Positions 38,760 to 49,558 of a stretch of 64,000 bases of DNA are shown piece after piece; position 1 is the first letter of the stretch; each line of letters starts with the position of its first letter. The DNA comes from Gracilinema caldarium (lineage in GTDB: Bacteria > Spirochaetota > Spirochaetia > Treponematales > Breznakiellaceae): assembly GCF_029265695.1 (NCBI RefSeq), contig NZ_JAJUHW010000010.1:16308-80307 (forward strand), given 5' to 3'. A model generated the notes under the pieces. That model was given only the letters and a program-made list of their open reading frames with translations. It did no database searches and was not told where the DNA came from. Both the position numbers and the translations under genes were made by a program.

Positions 38760-39626
38760 ATGGTAGGCTATGGTATTGTGAAAAGTACTCCCCGGCTTAT
38801 CATTTTAATCTTCGCATTTTTTATAGGGATCTTTGCCGTTTGTCTCGGTCTTAGTTTTCTCTTTGATTATATATTTAACGCCTGCAATGTACCGCCTAGT
38901 ACTATCAATGTGGGACAATTAATAAAAAACGTATTTTGGATGATTCAGATTATCACGCTTTACAGCACAGCTATTGTTGGCGTTAATTATGCTTATAGAA
39001 GAAAAATACCAGTATTTATATCAATACCGCTTTTATTTATTATTATTACCGGTTTTAGTATTGCAGTGACCTTTCTTTATGAAAGAAGTTTGCCGCTGCT
39101 TGGAACTCATGTTCCTATTACAAGCAATCTTGCAATTCAGCCGGGAACTATATTGTTCGAAGGAAACACAAAACAGGTTCTCATTCAAAACAAGGGAAGC
39201 TCTGTAAGGCTTACAAGTCTCCTTCCACAGCAAAACAGCCTTATCAACGACCTTATTCAGGACAGTACAGACCTGGGTAAACACTTAGCACAGTTTTGGG
39301 AAGCAGGCTTATTATCTTTTACCGTTGCAGTAGCATTACTTTTGTATTTCTTAACATCCCTGGGACCGCTCATTAATCTCAGTGAATGGCCATTGGCAAA
39401 CTTGCTTTTTGGACTGCTACTCTTGCGCTTTTCCCTCTGGATACAGAATTTTCTTTTTTCAGAACCTGTTATGAATATCATTGGGGCATTTATTACACCC
39501 GTGGTTCCATCAATAATGCTGCCTTTCATTGCATTGTTACCCCTTTTTATAGTGGGTACCTTTATTCATCTTTTTGCATTTTTATTATACTTAAGCAAGG
39601 ATAGGAAGAAATCCAATGGCTCATGA
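38760..39626 (+). CDS. Multi-TM membrane protein (possible LptF/LptG-like permease partner)
   Basis: About six hydrophobic segments; overlaps the next membrane gene by 11 nt; ATG at 38760 preferred over the TTG at 38736. Confidence 0.6.
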   Translation: MVGYGIVKSTPRLIILIFAFFIGIFAVCLGLSFLFDYIFNACNVPPSTINVGQLIKNVFWMIQIITLYSTAIVGVNYAYRRKIPVFISIPLLFIIITGFSIAVTFLYERSLPLLGTHVPITSNLAIQPGTILFEGNTKQVLIQNKGSSVRLTSLLPQQNSLINDLIQDSTDLGKHLAQFWEAGLLSFTVAVALLLYFLTSLGPLINLSEWPLANLLFGLLLLRFSLWIQNFLFSEPVMNIIGAFITPVVPSIMLPFIALLPLFIVGTFIHLFAFLLYLSKDRKKSNGS

Positions 39627-41412
39627 ACAGGAGATTAAAATCATACCTGTCCTGGCAGTTTATTCTCTTGCTGCTGTGGTGTTATTAATAGGCCGTTACT
39701 TTTTGCTTCCGCCGGAACCATTGCCGCTGCCCATTTATTGGCTGAGCTGGCCGCTCACAAAAAGCTTTATCGACTTTATTAACCTTTTTCCGATTCTGCT
39801 CTTTTCTGCAATTGCCTCTAGTTTTGTATTTACTATTGTCAAAGAACAGGAACACAGCCGGTTTTCCCCCCATTTTTTTAGCAGTATGGCTAAACCGCTG
39901 GTGATTATAATTGGGGCCAGTGCAGCATATGGAATACTGCTGCTGCTCATACAACCTTTGCTCTATGATGGTAAATATCAAATGCAAAGCCAGGCACGGC
40001 TTTTTAAAGAAGCCCGGGATAAGGCAGCAGCAGAAATCGCCCGGGAAGATTGGAAAGAAGCGGCATTACATCTTGCTATTTGCGAACGTATTTGGCAGCA
40101 AAGCGAAGAAACCCAAGCATTACGAGACACGTTGGCTATTGCAGAGGACAAAGAAAAGGCCAAAATGTTCAAAATTGAACATCCGGAAATTGAAAAGGGC
40201 TATATCGAAACATCAGAAGGAATAATCCCACTGCTTTCAGGACAGAAGGGTCCAGTAACAGTGAGGGAAGCTCTTAATCTGGCAGAGACCAATTTAGCAC
40301 GGAACAATTATTTTGATGCCCACTGGTATGCCACCTTGGCTAAAAAAATGACCAAACCGGGGACTCCTGAGGAAACAGAAGCAACCCTGCTTGCAACAAA
40401 AGCATGGAATGCTATCGCAGAAATAAAACCAACGCTAAAACAGGAACAGGAATACCGAATCTATAAAGAAAAACTTGAAGGGTATAATGCTATTCTAAGC
40501 GGAGACTGGATCCGGGCTTATTATATTTTTAACTCCCTTTTACGCATTGCCCCCTCAGATCCGGATGTAAAAAAATACTTCGACAATGCCCTTGCGGGAA
40601 CAAAAAATGTAGCATTCTTCCAAGATGAGGCGACCACAGCGGTGGGAGAAAATCTTTCTTTTGGAGTGTTTTCTATCCCTATAAAAGATGAAAAGGGGAA
40701 ACAACAGGGACTGGCTATTCTTACTATCGATTCTCTTACCATGTTCTCTGATGTAAGCTATGGGACCAAAGTTCAGCTTCAGATTTTTCAGAACAATGGA
40801 AGCCTTTCCCGTTCTGTTCAGTCTGCATATGCTAAATTCAAATCATTTACAGAGCAGCGTGAACAAAACAGTAACTCTAAAACCTTGCTACTCCTGAAAG
40901 CAATTGATAGGAACAAGCAGAACAGAAGCTGGAACCCTGTTTGGTCAGGAACTTCAGGAATCAGAGATACTTACGTCATGCTTGATATTTCATACGAAGA
41001 TTTTCTTCTTGCAAGTCATGCTCAGACAAACAGCAAAAATCTTTCTGTTGCAGAACTTTTCAAGGTCCAGCAACGGCTTGCCCAATATGGTTTTACACCC
41101 CAAATCTTCCAGAGAGAACTCATTAATCGTATAACTGATCCCTTTTTATGTCTGATATTAGGAATAGTGACTTTGACTATGGGTTGGCGCTTACGGCCCA
41201 ATAAAAAGCCAGGGCTTATCGCCTTTCCCATGTTTATTATCCTTCCTCTGGTCTCAGTAATTCTTTTAGAAGGAAGCAGAATAATTGGAACCATTGTAAA
41301 CACTGCATTGATTCTCAGCTTGACCATGCCCCTCGCCATTACGATCTGTATAATCAACATATCAATACTACTATTTATTGCGGTCCTCTTCCTTGCGGGA
41401 CAACGGAGCTGA
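39616..41412 (+). CDS. LptF/LptG (YjgP/YjgQ)-like permease with a helical periplasmic insert
   Basis: N-terminal TMs, long soluble middle with TPR-like helices (AREDWKEAALHLAICERIW...), C-terminal FQRELINRITDPFLCLILGIVTLTMGWRLRPNKKPGL with 3 TMs, LptF/G-like layout. Confidence 0.5.
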   Translation: MAHEQEIKIIPVLAVYSLAAVVLLIGRYFLLPPEPLPLPIYWLSWPLTKSFIDFINLFPILLFSAIASSFVFTIVKEQEHSRFSPHFFSSMAKPLVIIIGASAAYGILLLLIQPLLYDGKYQMQSQARLFKEARDKAAAEIAREDWKEAALHLAICERIWQQSEETQALRDTLAIAEDKEKAKMFKIEHPEIEKGYIETSEGIIPLLSGQKGPVTVREALNLAETNLARNNYFDAHWYATLAKKMTKPGTPEETEATLLATKAWNAIAEIKPTLKQEQEYRIYKEKLEGYNAILSGDWIRAYYIFNSLLRIAPSDPDVKKYFDNALAGTKNVAFFQDEATTAVGENLSFGVFSIPIKDEKGKQQGLAILTIDSLTMFSDVSYGTKVQLQIFQNNGSLSRSVQSAYAKFKSFTEQREQNSNSKTLLLLKAIDRNKQNRSWNPVWSGTSGIRDTYVMLDISYEDFLLASHAQTNSKNLSVAELFKVQQRLAQYGFTPQIFQRELINRITDPFLCLILGIVTLTMGWRLRPNKKPGLIAFPMFIILPLVSVILLEGSRIIGTIVNTALILSLTMPLAITICIINISILLFIAVLFLAGQRS

Positions 41413-42206
41413 TGAAATACCAAGAGATTTTTGATCGCCTGTCTTTCTGGATAAAAAATCACCGCCTTGCGATTTTGGGAGGAATTACGGGTCTTTTTGG
41501 CGGGTTCTTTACCGGTACGATTGGATTATTGCTGGGGATTTTGCTCGAACCGCTCGTCCATCAATATATAAAAGAACGTGCAATTAGAACATATTTAGTA
41601 GAAGCCGATCCCCATTTTACTGGAGAAAGCAAAGCTGGCATTACCGCATTTTGCGGTCTTGCTTTCATTTCCGTTATTCCCGACCAAGCACAGGAAATGG
41701 ACTTTGCCATAGATCATATTGTTCAGAGTGCATTGCAGTTGTTTCATTGTCCGCTGCAGGATGGAGCCGCCCTCGAACAGGTATGCCGGCTTGCAAAGGA
41801 AAATAAAAAAAACATCAATGTGGATCTGCTTGCAGAAAGTCTCAAAGCCAGGACGAAAAACTACATTGCACCGGAAAAGATGCTTGCTGTTCTTCGAGAA
41901 TTGGTAAATCTTTATGACAATAACGATTTTGATAAGCTCAATTCTATTGCACAGATCTTGTGCCCGGGTATAGAACCGGCGGGTCACCATTCGCCCTGGG
42001 GTATTCTGGGGTTAAAACCCGATTCGTCTGTTCAACAAATTAAAAAGGCCTTCCGCAAACTGGCGCTGCAATTCCATCCCGACCGGCTTTCCGCCCTCTC
42101 TGAGGAGCGTAGACGCGCTGCACAAGAACGTTTTATCCAGATTCGCCGGGCTTACCGGCAGGCTCTGGCAGAAAAACAGGAGCAAAAACGGGATCATTGC
42201 TCCTGA
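41412..42206 (+). CDS. Membrane-anchored DnaJ-domain (DjlA-like) co-chaperone
   Basis: N-terminal Gly-rich TM; C-terminal SPWGILGLKPDSSVQQIKKAFRKLALQFHPDRLSALS with HPD motif. Confidence 0.85.
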   Translation: MKYQEIFDRLSFWIKNHRLAILGGITGLFGGFFTGTIGLLLGILLEPLVHQYIKERAIRTYLVEADPHFTGESKAGITAFCGLAFISVIPDQAQEMDFAIDHIVQSALQLFHCPLQDGAALEQVCRLAKENKKNINVDLLAESLKARTKNYIAPEKMLAVLRELVNLYDNNDFDKLNSIAQILCPGIEPAGHHSPWGILGLKPDSSVQQIKKAFRKLALQFHPDRLSALSEERRRAAQERFIQIRRAYRQALAEKQEQKRDHCS

Positions 42207-42225
42207 ATCCTGCCATAATGGGTGC

Positions 42226-43509
42226 TTAGCATCCGTCACTACGCCTGATGTTGGCTCCCAAAACGGAAAGCCGGTCCACCAGATTCTCGTAACCCCGTTC
42301 GATCTGATATACATTGCGGATCAGGCTTTTACCTTCCGCGGCCAAGGCTGCAATCACCATAGCCATTCCAGCCCGGACATCCGGGGATGTTAGTTCAGAA
42401 CCGGTGAGCGGCGAAGGCCCAGTCACTACCGCACGATGGGGATCACAGAGGACAATCCGGGCCCCCATACCGATAAGTTTATCCACAAAGAACATCCGGG
42501 ATTCGAACATTTTTTCATGGATAAGCACAGTTCCTTCCACTTGTGTCGCCACAACGGTAATAATACTGGTTAAGTCCGGCGGAAAACCTGGCCAGGGGGC
42601 ATCATCAATCTTGGGAATCATACCGCCAAGATCGGTATTTACCTTAAGAGACTGATTTTTAGACACATGCAGGGTGGTTCCATCAACTTCCCATTGGATA
42701 CCAAGTTTTCCGAAGGCGATTTTTGCGGGCCGCAAATCTTCTGGACGGGTATTGGTAATGGTAAGTTCGCTTTTGGTAGCCGCAGCAAGACCTATAAAAG
42801 ATCCAACCTCCATAAAATCCGCACCGATGGCAAACTCTGTCCCCTTAAGTCGATCCACCCCATCAATTACGAGCACATTCGATCCTATGCCAGATATTTT
42901 GGCACCCATGGACACCAGCATTTTGCAGAGATCCTGCACATGGGGTTCACTGGCCGCATTTGTCAGGATGGTTCTGCCTGAAGCAAGGACCGCTGCCATT
43001 ATGGCATTTTCAGTGGCCGTTACCGAAGCTTCATCGAGGAAAATATCGGCACCCTTTAGGCGGGGAGCGGAAAATACAAAAATACCGTTAACTTCAACCT
43101 GGGCGCCTAGTTCGGTCAGTGCAAGAAAGTGGGTATCGAGCCTGCGGCGTCCGATTACATCCCCGCCGGGAGGAGGAAGCACCACCCTGCCGTTCCGGGC
43201 AAGCATGGGACCTGCAAACAGAATGGAAGCCCTGATTTTTTTAGCCAGGGCGATGGGGATTTCATCGCTTGTGATATTCGTCATATGGAGCCGGTAAGTA
43301 TTTTTTCCGGTTGCCTGGACGGTTCCGCCCAGGGCTTTGAAAACCTCCAGCATGACCTGAACATCTTCGATAGCTGGTATATTTTTAAGAACCACCGGTT
43401 CATCAGTCAGAAGGGCTGCGGCAATACAGGGAAGGGCCGCGTTTTTGTTTCCGCTGGCGGTAATGGTTCCCGAAAGGGTTTTTCCGCCTTCAATTAAGTA
43501 TTCGTGCAT
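42226..43509 (-). CDS. murA: UDP-N-acetylglucosamine 1-carboxyvinyltransferase
   Basis: YLIEGGKTLSGTITASGNKNAALPCIAAALLTDEPVVLKNIP, PGFPPDLTSIITVVATQVEGTVLIHEKMFESRM, RAGMAMVIAALAAEG. Confidence 0.95.
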   Translation of the reverse strand: MHEYLIEGGKTLSGTITASGNKNAALPCIAAALLTDEPVVLKNIPAIEDVQVMLEVFKALGGTVQATGKNTYRLHMTNITSDEIPIALAKKIRASILFAGPMLARNGRVVLPPPGGDVIGRRRLDTHFLALTELGAQVEVNGIFVFSAPRLKGADIFLDEASVTATENAIMAAVLASGRTILTNAASEPHVQDLCKMLVSMGAKISGIGSNVLVIDGVDRLKGTEFAIGADFMEVGSFIGLAAATKSELTITNTRPEDLRPAKIAFGKLGIQWEVDGTTLHVSKNQSLKVNTDLGGMIPKIDDAPWPGFPPDLTSIITVVATQVEGTVLIHEKMFESRMFFVDKLIGMGARIVLCDPHRAVVTGPSPLTGSELTSPDVRAGMAMVIAALAAEGKSLIRNVYQIERGYENLVDRLSVLGANIRRSDGC

Positions 43510-43635
43510 AAAAGTACCATATCCTGCAAAACTAAACTGGTCAACCGCCATGTAAGTCCTAAATTGCTAGAAGTTCAGGGTCGTCAATGCAAGCTTGATA
43601 AACCGCACTATTTGCGATATTTTCTAACAACCGAT

Positions 43636-46557
43636 ATGAAAACACCTATTTTACTGACCCGTTTTGGCAGAGCAGGACTCGGGCTTTTATTCTTCTTTTT
43701 GGTGACCCTGGGGCCTATGCATGCCCAGACATTTAAGCCCTTTACATCCCTTGCGGTGCTTAAAACGGATCATTTTGATATTATCTTCGCTGAAAAATCC
43801 CGCCCTACGGCCTTAAGGCTCGCGAGTTTTGCTGATGAAGTCTACAAAGAAGTAACGGCTCTCTTAGGTATTCAGCTGAGCGGCCGTATCCCCGTAACTA
43901 TAACAGCCGATACGGACCAGTTTAATGGGTACATGAATCCCCTGCCCTACCCGCATATCGTACTATTTGATACCCCCATGGATATCGAATGGACCGCATT
44001 CCAAGATCCGCTTCGTTCTCTTTTTTTGCATGAACTCACCCATGCGGTTTCTTTGAACAGCCGCGGCGGTATTGCCTCATTTTTACACAGGCTATTTGGG
44101 TCCTGGGTTAATCCGACCTTTTTGACGGCCCCGCTTTTTATGGTCGAGGGGGTCACCGTTAGTTTTGAAAGCCTCGACGGCTCAGGCCGGGCCTCTGATC
44201 CTTTGGTGGAACAGACTATACGGCAGGCGGTGACTGAAAACCGGGCTCTCACGCCTTTCCAGGCGAGCGGCGTTTATGACTATCCGCCCCTACGACGGAG
44301 CTACTATGAATATGGGGGACTTTTCTCTTCCTGGCTCCAAAAAATATACGGCATGGATCGCTATAGCCAATTATGGCAAGCCATGGGATCAGGTATTCCC
44401 CTATCCCTGTTTTATTACAACCACGGCTTTTATCGTCTTTTTAAAGACACCTACGGTGTACCGCTCAAAGATGCCTGGCAGCAGTTTCTCGCCTCCTATG
44501 CCACCACAGCCCCGGAACCGCTTAAGGAGAGGGACATACTTATCCGGGATCTCCAGATAGCTGGCCTAGCAGCCGCAGATTCGGTGGTGTACGGCATAGA
44601 CACAAAAGAGCATGTGCTCTTTGCCGTGGACTTAAGAAAAGAGACGAATCAGGCAAAAAAGCAGCGGATCCGTACGGTACCATCCTCTGCCTACGATCTT
44701 TCTATTAATCAGGCGCAGAACAGGCTGCTTATTTCCTATTACCGGTACGCCGGCGACCTGGCCAGTGCGGTGGTAGGGGAGTACACCACCGCGGGAAAAG
44801 CGACCGGCCGGGAATGGACTGGCATTTACAAGGCAAGCTATTTCCGGGATGGCATAGTCGGTATTGGATCCCGGCTCCATTATACGGACCTGGTGTATGT
44901 GGACGGCCCAGGTCGCCGGCATGTTCTTGCCCAGGGAAACGATCTTGTTCTTTTTTCCAAACCAGTCCCCATAGACGACCGGCGGATTGCCATCATTTTA
45001 AGCGTCAAAGGAGAGCGGCGGCTCGGCATCTTTAATGTAGAAGATAGTACTTTTTCCATCGTAAAGACCGGCCTCCCCGACGACGCTGAACGGTGGCGTT
45101 TTGTACGCAACCTGTCAGCCCGGGGGACTAGCCTTTTCTTTTCCTACAACGACGATCATAGCTTTTACAGATGGGGAAAACTAGACCTGGATAATCCTAA
45201 TCCTGAGAGGGCCCTCTATTTTTCTGAAAGCAAGCGTTCTGGCGGCGTGCTGTTGCCGGTTCAAACGACAGACAGTCTTGTGTACCGCGCTGCAGAAAGC
45301 ACCTGGGACCAGTTAGTCCGCTATCCCTTTAACGAACTCGAGGGGGCGAGCGGAATCTATTCGGCCTACCGGCTTGAACCCTTTGATATACAAGAAGGAG
45401 CAGAGCAGATGGGAACAGCGGTACTACCCTCCGCCGCCCAGAATAAGCCGAAAGAAACAGCCTACAATCCTATCCGCTACCTGAACCCCCTCAAATTCTG
45501 GCTCCCTGTGCCTCTTATCAATAATGTGGATAACAGTATCCGCATCGACGGCATGGGCATTATCACCTACCTCATGGATCCTACCGACACCAATACGGTG
45601 CTCATTAACGCTGGGGGAGATCTGGTCGGAAAGCTCGGCTATTTTGATATTTCCTGGACTTCACTGAACCTTGGGTTTCCGGTCTTTAGTTCCGTTTCTG
45701 ACCAGATGGAAGCCATAGAGTCCCTATCTGGTTATACTGCTTACCGGGCAAGCAGGGTGCAGTTTTCTAGCCCCCTCGTCTTTAATTTGGGGGATAAAAA
45801 CTTTAATCTCCATCTCATGCCATCGCTCTCCATGCTGCTTGCCGCCTTTGATCCCGGGGATGGAAGCAGCGCTTACCTGTGGACTTATGAGAAGCCCCTG
45901 TGGGCCTACGGCCTCAGTCTGGGGCTTTCCAATTTTTACCGGAAACCCTGGCAGCTTTTCGGGAACGGCGCCGGACTTGACCTGTTTGCCCGCTCGGTGT
46001 GGAAAGGAAACTCAAACCGTCTCGACGCAACACTTAAGGCGAGCAAGGAACCCCTTTCGTCCTGGTTTGCCCTGCGGGGGACAATCTATGGAGCCTGGGA
46101 CGAACGGGGGATGAGCCTGGACGGAAAAAGCGTTTCCTATGGCAATGCCCCCTTTGCGGATGTAGCGGCTTCCGAATATGCTTCTCAGGCGCCTGCAAAC
46201 CTCCCCTGGCTGGCAGGCGGAGAAGCGGAGTTAAAACTCTTTGCGATAGAAACTCAATCCAATATATCCCACCTCTATGTAAACCGCCTTTTCGGCACCC
46301 TGGCTTACCGCGGGGTAATCTATGAGGCTACTGAAAAAAGCAATCTGGAAGACGCTGGCGAAGCCCTTGCCAATAGACTGTACGGTTACCATTCTATCAT
46401 CGTGAAACTGGGAACCGTCGTATCGGCCACACCTATTACGTTAGCACCACTCCGTTATTCGCCCTTCTTCTGGGCTGCCATAAAGCTTTCTAACCTAAAG
46501 GACCAGGATGCAAGCAACGATTTCCAGCTAGGTTTTGCCCTTTCGTTTGAATGGTAG
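43636..46557 (+). CDS. Exported HEXXH metallopeptidase-like / TolB-propeller / beta-barrel fusion protein
   Basis: Signal peptide; LFLHELTHAVSLNSRGG plus downstream MVEGVTVSFES (gluzincin MA-like pattern); repeated propeller-like segments; C-terminal barrel-like strands ending LGFALSFEW. Confidence 0.72.
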   Translation: MKTPILLTRFGRAGLGLLFFFLVTLGPMHAQTFKPFTSLAVLKTDHFDIIFAEKSRPTALRLASFADEVYKEVTALLGIQLSGRIPVTITADTDQFNGYMNPLPYPHIVLFDTPMDIEWTAFQDPLRSLFLHELTHAVSLNSRGGIASFLHRLFGSWVNPTFLTAPLFMVEGVTVSFESLDGSGRASDPLVEQTIRQAVTENRALTPFQASGVYDYPPLRRSYYEYGGLFSSWLQKIYGMDRYSQLWQAMGSGIPLSLFYYNHGFYRLFKDTYGVPLKDAWQQFLASYATTAPEPLKERDILIRDLQIAGLAAADSVVYGIDTKEHVLFAVDLRKETNQAKKQRIRTVPSSAYDLSINQAQNRLLISYYRYAGDLASAVVGEYTTAGKATGREWTGIYKASYFRDGIVGIGSRLHYTDLVYVDGPGRRHVLAQGNDLVLFSKPVPIDDRRIAIILSVKGERRLGIFNVEDSTFSIVKTGLPDDAERWRFVRNLSARGTSLFFSYNDDHSFYRWGKLDLDNPNPERALYFSESKRSGGVLLPVQTTDSLVYRAAESTWDQLVRYPFNELEGASGIYSAYRLEPFDIQEGAEQMGTAVLPSAAQNKPKETAYNPIRYLNPLKFWLPVPLINNVDNSIRIDGMGIITYLMDPTDTNTVLINAGGDLVGKLGYFDISWTSLNLGFPVFSSVSDQMEAIESLSGYTAYRASRVQFSSPLVFNLGDKNFNLHLMPSLSMLLAAFDPGDGSSAYLWTYEKPLWAYGLSLGLSNFYRKPWQLFGNGAGLDLFARSVWKGNSNRLDATLKASKEPLSSWFALRGTIYGAWDERGMSLDGKSVSYGNAPFADVAASEYASQAPANLPWLAGGEAELKLFAIETQSNISHLYVNRLFGTLAYRGVIYEATEKSNLEDAGEALANRLYGYHSIIVKLGTVVSATPITLAPLRYSPFFWAAIKLSNLKDQDASNDFQLGFALSFEW

Positions 46558-47439
46558 CCCCTGCAGGGTCGCCAAATAAACACCTAAAATGACGGCCAGG
46601 GCGCCCCACCACTGGAGGGCTGCAAGCCGTTCATTGAGGGCGAAAAAGCCTGCTATAACAGTCACCACCGGAATAAGGTTGATGAACACCGAGGAGGTAC
46701 CGACACCGAGGTGCTGGAGGGCATACACATAAAACCAATAGCCCAGGGCTGAGCAAAAAACACCTAAATACGCTACATGGGCGAGCACAGTCCAGGAGAG
46801 GCTCTCCCAGAGGGGCTGTTCGAAGAACGCAAAGGGAATAAAGCCAAGAAAGCCAAACACCGATTGCCAATAGACGATATAGATACGGGACCGTTTTGCC
46901 GAAAGGCCCTGGGTAAGGAGGGCATAACCTACCCAGCTTAAAGCGGCGCCAAGCATAAAAAGGTAACCCACCGGATCCGAAACAGAACCAGAGAAACCTG
47001 TCGCAGGGAGGGAAGGCAGCACTACAAGATAAACCCCGAATACAGAGAGGGCTGCTCCAGCCCAGCGGCGAATGCGCAGGGGCTGCCGGGGCGGCAGGAA
47101 GCGTTCCATGACCATGGCAAGAACCGGTATTGCAGCAATAATGATGGAGGCTTCGGAGGCGCTTACCCGGGCAACACCATTGTTTTCAAAGTAAAAGTAG
47201 GCCGTTACCCCGATAAGGCCTGCTCCCGCAAGGGCGGGGACATCCTCGCGCTTTAGTCGGTCCTCCGGCGCAAGGCGCTTTTTTATAAAAAAAAGCACTA
47301 TGGTGCCCAGCAAAAAACGGAAGGCCCCGAGCGTCATAGGAGGCAGCACCGCTACGGATATTTTTATGGAAATAAAAGAAAGGCCCCAAAAAAGGACAGC
47401 CCCAATAATGGCCAAGAGCGCTCTACTTCGTGCCTGCAT
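46528..47439 (-). CDS. EamA/RhaT-family (DMT) transporter
   Basis: 10-[81 protein letters not shown]. Confidence 0.92.
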   Translation of the reverse strand: MQARSRALLAIIGAVLFWGLSFISIKISVAVLPPMTLGAFRFLLGTIVLFFIKKRLAPEDRLKREDVPALAGAGLIGVTAYFYFENNGVARVSASEASIIIAAIPVLAMVMERFLPPRQPLRIRRWAGAALSVFGVYLVVLPSLPATGFSGSVSDPVGYLFMLGAALSWVGYALLTQGLSAKRSRIYIVYWQSVFGFLGFIPFAFFEQPLWESLSWTVLAHVAYLGVFCSALGYWFYVYALQHLGVGTSSVFINLIPVVTVIAGFFALNERLAALQWWGALAVILGVYLATLQGLPFKRKGKT

Positions 47440-47526
47440 GATACACCTTGCGGAGAAAGTAAGTTCTGTATACTGTACTTGTACCACAGCGGTTATGCAA
47501 AAGTCTATTGTGAGGAGGAAATAAGT

Positions 47527-48018
47527 ATGAAAACCTGCCCCTGCGGTTCAGGAAAAGCCTACAGCGATTGCTGCGAAGCATATATTACGGGGAAGAAAAA
47601 GGCCCCTACGGCGGAAGCTCTCATGAGGAGCCGCTACACCGCCTATGCAGAACATGCCATCAACTATATTGTGGATACCTGCGTTCCCGAAGGCCGGGAC
47701 GATATTGATATGGAACAGACCCGCAGCTGGAGCGAGAAATCCCAATGGCTGGGGCTAAAAATTATTGGCACCGAAAAGGGCGGCCCCTCTGACACCGAAG
47801 GGGTTGTCGAATTCGAAGCATCCTATGCTCTGGATGGCCTTAAGGACGTTCACCATGAACGGGCCTATTTTAAGAAAATTGATGGCGCCTGGCTCTACGA
47901 CAAGGGAGAAATTGTTCCCACCACCATAGTCCGCGCTGCCCCCAAGGTCGGTCGGAACGATCCCTGCCCCTGCGGGAGCGGCAAAAAATATAAACACTGC
48001 TGCGGCAAAAACGCATAA
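47527..48018 (+). CDS. YchJ-family SEC-C motif protein
   Basis: [20 protein letters not shown]...[24 protein letters not shown]...[16 protein letters not shown]. Confidence 0.92.
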   Translation: MKTCPCGSGKAYSDCCEAYITGKKKAPTAEALMRSRYTAYAEHAINYIVDTCVPEGRDDIDMEQTRSWSEKSQWLGLKIIGTEKGGPSDTEGVVEFEASYALDGLKDVHHERAYFKKIDGAWLYDKGEIVPTTIVRAAPKVGRNDPCPCGSGKKYKHCCGKNA

Positions 48019-48031
48019 ACAACTCACACCT

Positions 48032-48055
48032 GCAGCCCCTCCGGCAGGGGGCTGC
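48032..48055. terminator. Hairpin between convergent ychJ-like and hydrogenase genes
   Basis: GCAGCCCC / GGGGCTGC inverted repeat, 8 bp. Confidence 0.5.
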
Positions 48056-48082
48056 CAGGGGGCGGCTGCGTAATATTAAGTT

Positions 48083-49558
48083 TTAATGAGCGGGAGCTGC
48101 CGTTTCCTGGGCAAGAACATGAGCGGTCTTGCTCGATTCTGCGATTTTTTTAAGCTGCATGGTGGCGACCTTAGGATTGGTGATCACCGAGGGTCCAGCC
48201 ACACAGCCCCCCTGGCAGGCCATAACTTCCAAAAGGTTACCTGTATGCTTGCCCTCTGCCCAGGCTTTGAGCACCTTAAAACTGTCTTTCGTGAGGCCGT
48301 CGATAGCCTCGCCCTTAAAGGGAATATGTGCGGGAAGATAGGCCTGCACGGCGCTGCTCACCCCTCCAGCCCAGGCAAAACTGCGTCCCCCGGCTAAGGC
48401 TTCTTCCGGAAGGGGCTTTTCTTCCATTTCCGCCACATCGATCCCCATGGCTACAAAAAGGGCACCAATTTCTTCCACCGAAAGCACATAGTCCACCAGA
48501 GGGTCATCCATCCCCTCTTTCCGTTTTGCAAGACAGGGTCCGATAAAGACCCGCAGATGATCCGGTTTTTCCCGGGCCGCAAGTTCTGCCGTATAGTGCA
48601 TAGGGGTCCTGGTATCCGAAACCCGTTCTTTAAGAGATGGCAGGTGCTTGTGGACCGCCTCCACATAGGCAGGACAGCAACTCGTGGTCATAAAGGGTTC
48701 TCCCTTTTCCATCCGTTCGGCAAACTCATGGGCTTCTTTTTCTGCGGTAATATCCGCCCCCCGGGCAACCTCGTAAACCGCATCAAAGCCAGAGCGCTCT
48801 AGGGCGGCAACGAGCTTACCCAGAGATGCCTTAAATTGGCCTGCCACTGCAGGTGCAAAGAGGGCTGCCAGTTTTTCTCCCCGTTTTTTAGCCTTGAGTA
48901 CATCGATAATCTGGGACTTGTCCATCATGGCGCCGAAGGGACATTCCCGCATACAGTTGCCGCAAAAAATACACTTATCGTAATCGATCCGTTCCTTTCC
49001 GTTGGCATCCTTGGTAATAGCACCTACCGGACAGGCCTCCTCGCAGGGAACAGGTATTTTGATGATCGCATGGTAGGGACAGACCTGCTGGCAAATGCCG
49101 CAGTTTACGCATTTTTCCTTATCAATAACCGCGTGCCCATCCACCATGCTGACTGCTTTTTTAGGACAGTTCATTACACAGGGCCGGGCAAGACAGCCCT
49201 GGCACGCGTTGGTCACCAGGAATTGGGTCTTAACACAGGCGTTGCAGGCCTCATCCAGAACCGTCAGAATGGGCGCCGTAATCCGATCTCGTTCCAGAGC
49301 TTCCCGGGCATAGACCGCAAGCGGTGTACCATCATCAACATACTGCTCTACAGAAAAGCCCAGCCGGGCGAGGATCCGGCTTTTTAAGATTTCCCGGTCA
49401 TGGTACACACAGCACCGGATGGATTGGTATGACGGGTCGCTGGTCATTTCGTAGGGGATCCGGTCAATATCCTTTTCCAGCCGGTCTTCCAGCATCAGTT
49501 TAATAATGGAAATCAAGATCTCCCGTTTAACCAGGGCAGCATTGTTATTATAGTGCAT
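48083..49558 (-). CDS. [FeFe] hydrogenase, monomeric, group B-like, with multiple [4Fe-4S] clusters
   Basis: Ferredoxin clusters CVNCGICQQVCPYHAI and CIFCGNCMRECPFGAM; H-cluster motifs TTSCCPAYVE, FIGPCLAKRKE, LEVMACQGGCVAGPS. Confidence 0.9.
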   Translation of the reverse strand: MHYNNNAALVKREILISIIKLMLEDRLEKDIDRIPYEMTSDPSYQSIRCCVYHDREILKSRILARLGFSVEQYVDDGTPLAVYAREALERDRITAPILTVLDEACNACVKTQFLVTNACQGCLARPCVMNCPKKAVSMVDGHAVIDKEKCVNCGICQQVCPYHAIIKIPVPCEEACPVGAITKDANGKERIDYDKCIFCGNCMRECPFGAMMDKSQIIDVLKAKKRGEKLAALFAPAVAGQFKASLGKLVAALERSGFDAVYEVARGADITAEKEAHEFAERMEKGEPFMTTSCCPAYVEAVHKHLPSLKERVSDTRTPMHYTAELAAREKPDHLRVFIGPCLAKRKEGMDDPLVDYVLSVEEIGALFVAMGIDVAEMEEKPLPEEALAGGRSFAWAGGVSSAVQAYLPAHIPFKGEAIDGLTKDSFKVLKAWAEGKHTGNLLEVMACQGGCVAGPSVITNPKVATMQLKKIAESSKTAHVLAQETAAPAH

